The notes under the pieces: generated by a model
Told to the model about the DNA's origin: nothing
Seen by the model: the letters and a program-made list of their open reading frames with translations, nothing else
Databases searched by the model: none
Position numbers and translations under genes: made by a program
Shown here: piece after piece, positions 58,620-64,000 of the stretch
How the letters are laid out: each line of letters begins with the position of its first letter
Numbering within the stretch: the first letter of the stretch is position 1
From: Nicotiana tabacum
Lineage: Eukaryota; Streptophyta; Magnoliopsida; Solanales; Solanaceae
Direction of reading: 5' to 3'
Length of the DNA: 64,000 nt
NCBI RefSeq assembly: GCF_000715075.1
Contig: NC_134089.1
Coordinates: 65,826,697 to 65,890,696, forward strand

Positions 58620-58925
58620 TGGCCTGTGTGGACCGCACAAAAAGGAGTGCAGCTGCACTGAGACCACCGCGGACAACACAGAAACAACCGCGGTCCACAC
58701 AGGGGTGGGACTCAGAATACACCCCTCTGAATCTGACCACCGCCGACCACACAAAGTAGTACTGCGGCCGCGGTGGGCCAGTGCAGACTGCACAAAATAC
58801 AGTGCGGCCGCACTGGGCTTAAGGTCACGTTGCATAAGTTAATCACCACGGTCCGCACAAAGTGGTACTACAAACCGCACAAGGGCACCGCGGACCGCAC
58901 AAACACGACCACGGGCCGCGGAGGG
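58620..58925 (-). repeat. GC-rich hairpin repeats, internal field 1
   Basis: Repeated GGACCGCACAAA, AGTGCGGCCGCACT and ACCGCGGTCC words, about seven units, like those in the Athila U3. Includes ACAGTGCGGCCGCACTGGG near 58800. Confidence 0.82.
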
Positions 58926-59334
58926 TGCCCAAATATGGCACTGAGTTAGGGTTCGAGATTTTTGCTTTTAAGGATAAATTTGACCCTAATTGATGTTTCC
59001 ATATGTTTACCAAGTCCATTTTGTACTACCCAAGCCTAATTAAACTAACAATTAGCTAATCTAACTAATCTAGTAAAGAGAATACGAGAGATGGAAGAAA
59101 TACATGCTAAAAAACAAAAAATTAACTGTAATGAACAAAATTAACAAGCAAAGGGGAAGATTAATGTACCAGGTTGTACGAGGAATGTAAATAAGGCAAT
59201 GAAAACAAGCAATCACGGTCAAGGCTCAAGATGAACAGTTTCTAGTCTCTATGAGTGTAAAATTTGCGAAAAGTGTAAACAGGGGTCCCTGGGGTCTATT
59301 TATAGAAAAACTACTGGGACCCATACTCACCTAC

Positions 59335-59485
59335 CAGCGCGGCCGCACAAAATGGACCGCGGTCCGCACAAAATAGACCGCGGCCCGCACGAAATGTGAT
59401 GTGGCCGCTGTGGCAGACTTCAGAGAGTCCTCACATTAGCTCACACCAGTGCGGTCCACACAAAGTGTAGTGCGGCCGCACTGGC
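59335..59485 (-). repeat. GC-rich hairpin repeats, internal field 2
   Basis: GCGCGGCCGCACAAAATGG, CCGCGGTCCGCACAAAAT and CCAGTGCGGTCCACAC ... GTGCGGCCGCACTGG; the last pair forms an inverted repeat with AAAGTGTA in the loop. Confidence 0.82.
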
Positions 59486-59683
59486 AACTTCAGAGACTTG
59501 TTCAATTTTTCCATCATGTCTTACACTGCATCAACATAACCCTGCAACATCTCACAACCAATTAGCACAAAAATCAATCCTACACTACAAAGAAAATCAA
59601 AGAAAACAAGAAGAAAAAAACATGGGTTACCTCCCAAGAAGTGCCCGATTTAACGTCGCGGCACGATGCATGTTACCATCACA

Positions 59684-61677
59684 TCATTTGAAATGAAGGA
59701 GTGCCACCACGTGGCTATCATCAAACTTTCCAAGATAATGCTTGACCCGGTGCCCATTAACTCTGGAGACTTTACCATTTTTGTTTTTCAAATCAAGAGC
59801 ACCAAAAGGGGTCACAAGCACAACTTCAAACAGTCCACTCCATTTGGATTTGAGCTTTCCCAAAAATAGACGTAACCGGGAGTTGAACAAGAGAACCAAA
59901 TCACCTACATTAAACTCCTTTCCACGAGCATATTTGTCATGAAGGTGCTTCATCTTGTCCTTATACAAGGACGAACTGGAGTAGGCATGGAATCTAAATT
60001 CATCGAGTTCATTGAGTTGTTCAACACGAAGATTAGCTACAACATCCCATTCAAGATTCAATTTTCTCAAAGCCCACATGGCCTTGTGCTCTAATTCCAC
60101 CAGAAGATGGCATGCTTTCCCAAACACCAACCGATACGGAGACATCCCAATTGGAGTTTTGTAAGCCATCCGATAAGCCCATAAAGCGTCATCCAACTTC
60201 TTTGACCAATCGGTCCTATTTGCATTGACCGTCTTTGACAAGATACTTTTGATTTCTCTGTTGGAGATTCAACTTGACCACTAGCTTGAGGATGATAAAG
60301 GGGTCGAAACCTTATGATTGACACCATACTTGGAAAGCAATGTGTCGAAAGCTTTATTGCAAAAGTGAGACCCCCCATCACTAATAATCGCACGAGGAGT
60401 GCCAAACCTTGTGAAGATGCTCTTTTTAAGAAATGCAACAACACTCCAGGCTTCATTGTTAGGAAAAGCCAAGGCTTCAACCCATTTTGAGATATAGTCA
60501 ACCTCCACGAGAATGTAAGTATTCCCACAAGAGCTAACAAATGGACCCATGAAATCGATGCCCCAAACATCAAAGATATCCACTTCAAGAATGGTATTGA
60601 GAGGCATCTCATCCCTTTTTGAAATTTCGCCCGCTCTTTGGCACTCGTCACACCTCTTCACAAAATCACCCGCATCTTTGAACAAGGTAGGCCAATTGAA
60701 TCCACAACTAAGAACTTTCGAGGCGGTCCTCACCCCACCATGATGGACACTATAGGGTGAAGCATGGCAAGCCTCTAAGATACTCAATTGTTCTTCCTCC
60801 GGGACACATCTATGAATCATACCATCCGTGCAAATATTGAACAAGTATGGCTCATCCCAATAAAAATCCAAGCTATCCCGCTTGAGCTTTTTCCTTTAGT
60901 TAGAAGAGAGCTCATACAGGATTATTCCGGTCACAAGGTAATTGGCAACATCGGCAAACCATGGCATATCATTTATTGACACCGCAAGGAGCTGTTCGTT
61001 GGGAAATGAATCATTTATCTCAAGGCCATCACAAGGTCTCCCCTCCTCCTCCAAACGGGACAAGTGGTTCGCCACTTGATTCTCACTACCTTTCCGGTCC
61101 ACAATTTCTAGATCAAACTCTTGGAGTAGTAGCACCCATCTCATCAATCTTGCCTTGGAGTCTTTCTTTGTCATCAAGTACCTAAGGGCGGCATGATCGG
61201 TGTGCACTATAACTTTGGCCCCCATAAGATAAGGTCGAAACTTTTCCATAGCAAACACAATAGCCAACAACTCTTTCTCGGTGACTGTATAGTTCCTTTG
61301 AGCCTCATTCATGGTCTTGCTTGCGTAGTACACCGGATGAAACATCTTGTTGATCCTTTGGCCCAAAACAGCCCCAACCGCAATGTCACTAGCATCACAC
61401 ATGAGCTCGAAAGGCAAGCTCCAGTTTGGTGCGGTAATGATCGAGGTAGTGGTCAACTTAAGCTTGAGAAGCTCGAATGCTTGCATACATCCCTCATCGA
61501 ACATAAACTTTGCATCCTTTTCTATCAACTTGCACAAGAGGTGTACCACTTTTGAAAAATCTTTTATAAACCTTTGGTAAAAACCCGCGTGCCCAAGAAA
61601 ACTCCTCACCCCTTTGACAGAAATGGGGGAGAAAGCCTTGAAATAACCTATTTCTTGGCTTTATCAACTTCAATCCC
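59684..61677 (-). pseudogene. Athila pol: RNase H and integrase (broken)
   Basis: RNase H region at 61609-60896: [57 protein letters not shown] and [11 protein letters not shown]. The frame stops just before the integrase zinc region at 60871-60640 (HHGGVRTASKVL, CDECQRAG). Integrase core: WGIDFMGPF (Asp) and IISDGGSHF (Asp, with Gly where Asn is common in DNG). A shift near 60290 separates the third catalytic region ([13 protein letters not shown]; Glu present in the next frame). The C-terminal part is a separate open frame 60241-59684 ([42 protein letters not shown]), ending in a TGA or TAA at 59684-59686. At least two shifts make it inactive. Confidence 0.88.
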
Positions 61678-63409
61678 TCATTTTGAAATTTTGTGACCCA
61701 ACACTATACCCTCTTCAACCATAAAATGGCATTTTTCCCAATTGAGTACGAGGTTTGTATCTTCACACCGGGCCAACACTCTATCCAAATTACCCAAACA
61801 CTCTTCAAAGGAATCACCAACCACACTAAAATCGTCCATGAAGACCTCCAATATATCTTCCACCATGTTGGTGAAAATAGCCATCATGCATCTTTGGAAT
61901 GTTGCCGAAGCATTACACAATCCGAACGTCATCCGAGAGAAAGCAAAAGTTTCATACGGACAAGTAAAGGTGGTCTTCTCTTGGTCTTCCGGGGCAATTA
62001 AGATTTGATTATACCCCGAGTAACCATCCAAAAGCAATAAAAACACCCCCAACAAGACGATCTAACATTTGGTCAAGGAATGACAATAGGAAATGGTCCT
62101 TTCGAGTCACCTTGTTTAGCTTCCGGTAGTCCATGCAAACCCTCCAACCTGTGACTGTTCGAGTAGGGATAAGTTCATTGTTGTCATTGGTCACCATAGT
62201 CATACCACCCTTCTTCGGCACATATTGCACCAGAGAAGTCCACGAGCTATCAGAAATGGGGTACACAACCCCGACATCCAACCATTTGATCACCTCTTTC
62301 TTCACCACTTCTTGCATAGCCTCGTTCAATCTTATTTGATGCTCCAAGGAAGGCTTTGCATCATCCTCCAAGATAATTTTGTGCATACAGAATGCGGGGC
62401 TTATTCCCCGAATGTCAGCTAGAGTCCATCCAATTGCCCTTTTCCTCTTTTGAAGAACCGCCAAAGTGGCCTCAACCTGCATGTTAGTAAGGCAAGAAGA
62501 AAGAATATCTGGTAAAGTAGAATTTGAGCCCAAGAATTCATACCTGAGGTGTGGAGGAAGTTGTTTCAACTCCAACACTGGTGGCTCCTCAATTGATGGC
62601 TTTGTTGGTGGAGTTTTCTGGTTTTCAAGATCCAAAGACAATTTCCTAGGCTCATAAGAATAAGAGCCCATCCCATGTAATGCATTCACGCACTCCACTC
62701 TACTAGCATCATCATTGACATCCATGTTTAAGAGCACTGCTTCAAGAGGATCCTCCATGTTGATCATAGTACTGGTATCATCCACAATTATAGCTGTGAC
62801 AAGGTCTACAAATGAGCACACCTCGGTGCTATTGGGTTGCTTCATAGATTTGCAAACGTGGAAAATGACCTTTTCATCTCCCACTCGGAAAGTGAGCTCA
62901 CCCGCTTCAACATCAACCAATGCCTTTCCCGTTGCAAGGAAAGGCCTACCCAAGATAATAGGAACCTCATAGTCCACCTCACAATCCAAAATCACAAAGT
63001 TGGCTAGCAATATGAATTTGTCCACCTGGACAAGCACATCATCAATAATTCCCAAAGGTCACTTCATCAATCGATCCACCATTTGAAGTCTCATTGAAGT
63101 TGGCCTACATTGCCCGATACCCAAAGTTTTGAAAACTAAGAAGGGCATTAAATTGATACTAGCGCCCAAGTCATATAGAGCCTTGGCAAAATACACACTC
63201 CCAAAGGTGCAAGGAATGGTGAAAGCACCAGGATCTTCAAGCTTTGGGGCCATTGAATGCACTATAGCACTGACTTGGTGAGTCATCTTTATAGTTTCAC
63301 AATCCATAGAACGCTTCTTTGTAACCAAGTCTTTCATGAATTTTGCATAACCCGACATTTGTTCAAGTGCCTCCACCAAAGGCACATTAATAGATATGCT
63401 CTTCATCAT
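61678..63409 (-). pseudogene. Athila protease and reverse transcriptase (broken)
   Basis: Protease region first: FTIPCTFGSVYFAKALYDLG, then LGASINLMP, an Athila signature with D-L-G at the position of the catalytic D-T/S-G. TGA at 63059-63061 splits it from PIILGRPFLATGKALVDVE. A linker of about 200 residues rich in Glu, Asp and Pro follows. RT begins VCMDYRKLNKVTRKDHFLL near 62130; a frame shift at about 62009-62050 precedes LLDGYSGYNQILIAPEDQEK. The catalytic motif is FMDD at 61842-61831, the form usual for Athila. A TGA or TAA near 61678 and further shifts lead to the RNase H part. The reading is continuous apart from these lesions, so it is an old relic of one polyprotein. Confidence 0.9.
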
Positions 63410-64000
63410 GTCATTAAACTTTTTAAACTAATTATCATTCTTCTGCTTCGCGAGCCTTTGAGGATAAGGTGGAGGTGGCCGTGGCAAAGGAGCCTTGGCT
63501 TTTGGTACAACCGGCTCCGGCATGTCAATTATGTGTTCCCTAGATGGGTTCACATCATTTTGGGTTTCCACCTGAACTTTTTGAATATCAATCCTCACTT
63601 CATTATTCACATTTTCATTAACCACATCTTCAACTACTGAAGGGACTTCGTCATCTTGCAACTCAACATCATCATCCACAACTTGCTTTTGCTTAGAGGA
63701 ATTCACATCACCGCCTCTCCCACTTCTTGTTGTGACCGCCATAACATGATTATTCCCACCCTTTGGGTTCACTACCGTATTACTTGGTAGAGCACCCTTT
63801 GTGCGAGTATTCAATGACTGAGAGATTTGGCCTAATTGCACCTCCAAGTTTCGGATAACGGTGTTGTGAGAAGCTAACAGTGCATCCGAATCGCATTCCT
63901 CTTCATCATATGCTCGAACAACATTTCAATTCTACCCATATCATTACCAGAAGAACTAGGACCTTGAGAAGGGAAAGGGGGTGGATTGTTCGGTTGTTGG
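63410..64000 (-). pseudogene. Athila gag, C-terminal end (runs off the window)
   Basis: Open frame 63847-63428 on the minus strand, with QLGQISQSLNTRTKGALPSN, VMAVTTRSGRGG, an acidic stretch and a Pro-rich segment ending PRPPPPYPQRLAKQKNDN, all typical of the gag-protease linker of Athila elements. TAG at 63428-63430 ends it, and the same frame continues as FKKFNDMMKS into the protease part. The TAG is followed by TTTAAA, so it has no leaky-stop context. Upstream of 63847 the frame is disturbed, and gag continues beyond 64000. Confidence 0.8.

Larger units (their letters stand above)
58447..59683 (-). other. Athila spacer between pol and the extra ORF
   Basis: Non-coding. Holds two fields of the GC-rich hairpin words (58620-58925 and 59335-59485) in otherwise AT-rich sequence. 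A splice or processing signal for the downstream ORF might lie here, but none is evident. Confidence 0.6.
53093..64000 (-). mobile_element. Athila-type Ty3/gypsy retrotransposon, 3' part through gag end
   Basis: Minus-strand element. 3' LTR at 53093-54624 beside a polypurine tract, then an ORF in the env position, pol (integrase, RNase H, RT), protease and the end of gag, which runs past the window. The protease-region signature LGASINLMP, RT FMDD and the extra ORF after pol are Athila features. The left target-site bases are TACAG (53088-53092); the right copy lies outside. It inserted into exon 3 of the Tat-B antisense gene. All coding parts contain stops or shifts. Confidence 0.9.

Noticed and set aside
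63428..63430. TAG between Athila gag and protease as a readthrough site
   Set aside because: Followed by TTTAAA; no leaky-stop context, and other stops lie nearby.

Overview
This window looks like repeat-dense, gene-poor plant nuclear DNA. The families present and the minus/plus mix of decayed Ty3/gypsy Tat and Athila elements, a Sirevirus-type Ty1/copia element, a hAT transposon and a Stowaway MITE fit a large eudicot genome. From memory of these families I favour Solanaceae, probably Nicotiana or a relative, but no search was run. I see no convincing host protein-coding gene and no rRNA or tRNA gene. Almost every open frame belongs to a mobile element, and most are broken.

Layout. 1-~9328 (+): 3' part of a Tat-lineage gypsy element (Tat-A): RT, RNase H, second RNase H and integrase, then a 3' untranslated region with about 31 copies of a 29-bp minisatellite, then a ~4.2 kb LTR. 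~9329-11769 (-): gag, primer site and 5' LTR of another Tat-like element (Tat-B), cut by Tat-A. 12812-23699 (-): a complete Tat-like element (Tat-C) with two 554-bp LTRs and a perfect 5-bp target duplication. 24323-27186: a solo LTR with its own target duplication. 27992-29387: an unclassified LTR-like repeat. 29817-39780 (+): a complete but decayed Sirevirus-type copia element with an extra ORF in the env position, again with a target duplication. 41300-41562: a Stowaway MITE with perfect 32-bp inverted ends, with MITE debris beside it. 44979-49078 (+): a hAT transposon with very GC-rich ends and a broken transposase. 50594-53092 (-): a second Tat-B copy, 3' LTR plus antisense gene, cut by the next element. 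53093-64000 (-): an Athila-type gypsy element (3' LTR, env-position ORF, pol, end of gag) that leaves the window.

Most notable biology. (1) Tat-C carries, antisense to gag-pol and between pol and the 3' LTR, a four-exon gene with GT-AG introns that keep frame. The same gene, with the same intron positions and a TATA box at almost the same distance from the ATG, occurs in the Tat-B copy at 51708-53092. (2) In Tat-C, gag-protease and RT-integrase share one frame and are separated only by UAG CAA UUA CAG, the tobamovirus-type leaky-stop context. (3) The extra ORFs downstream of pol in the copia element and in the Athila element appear to share a domain, although the elements belong to different superfamilies.

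The elements are nested: Tat-A sits in Tat-B gag, and Athila sits in exon 3 of a Tat-B antisense gene. Many premature stops are explained by C-to-T or G-to-A changes, including several Trp codons, as expected of long-methylated silenced repeats.
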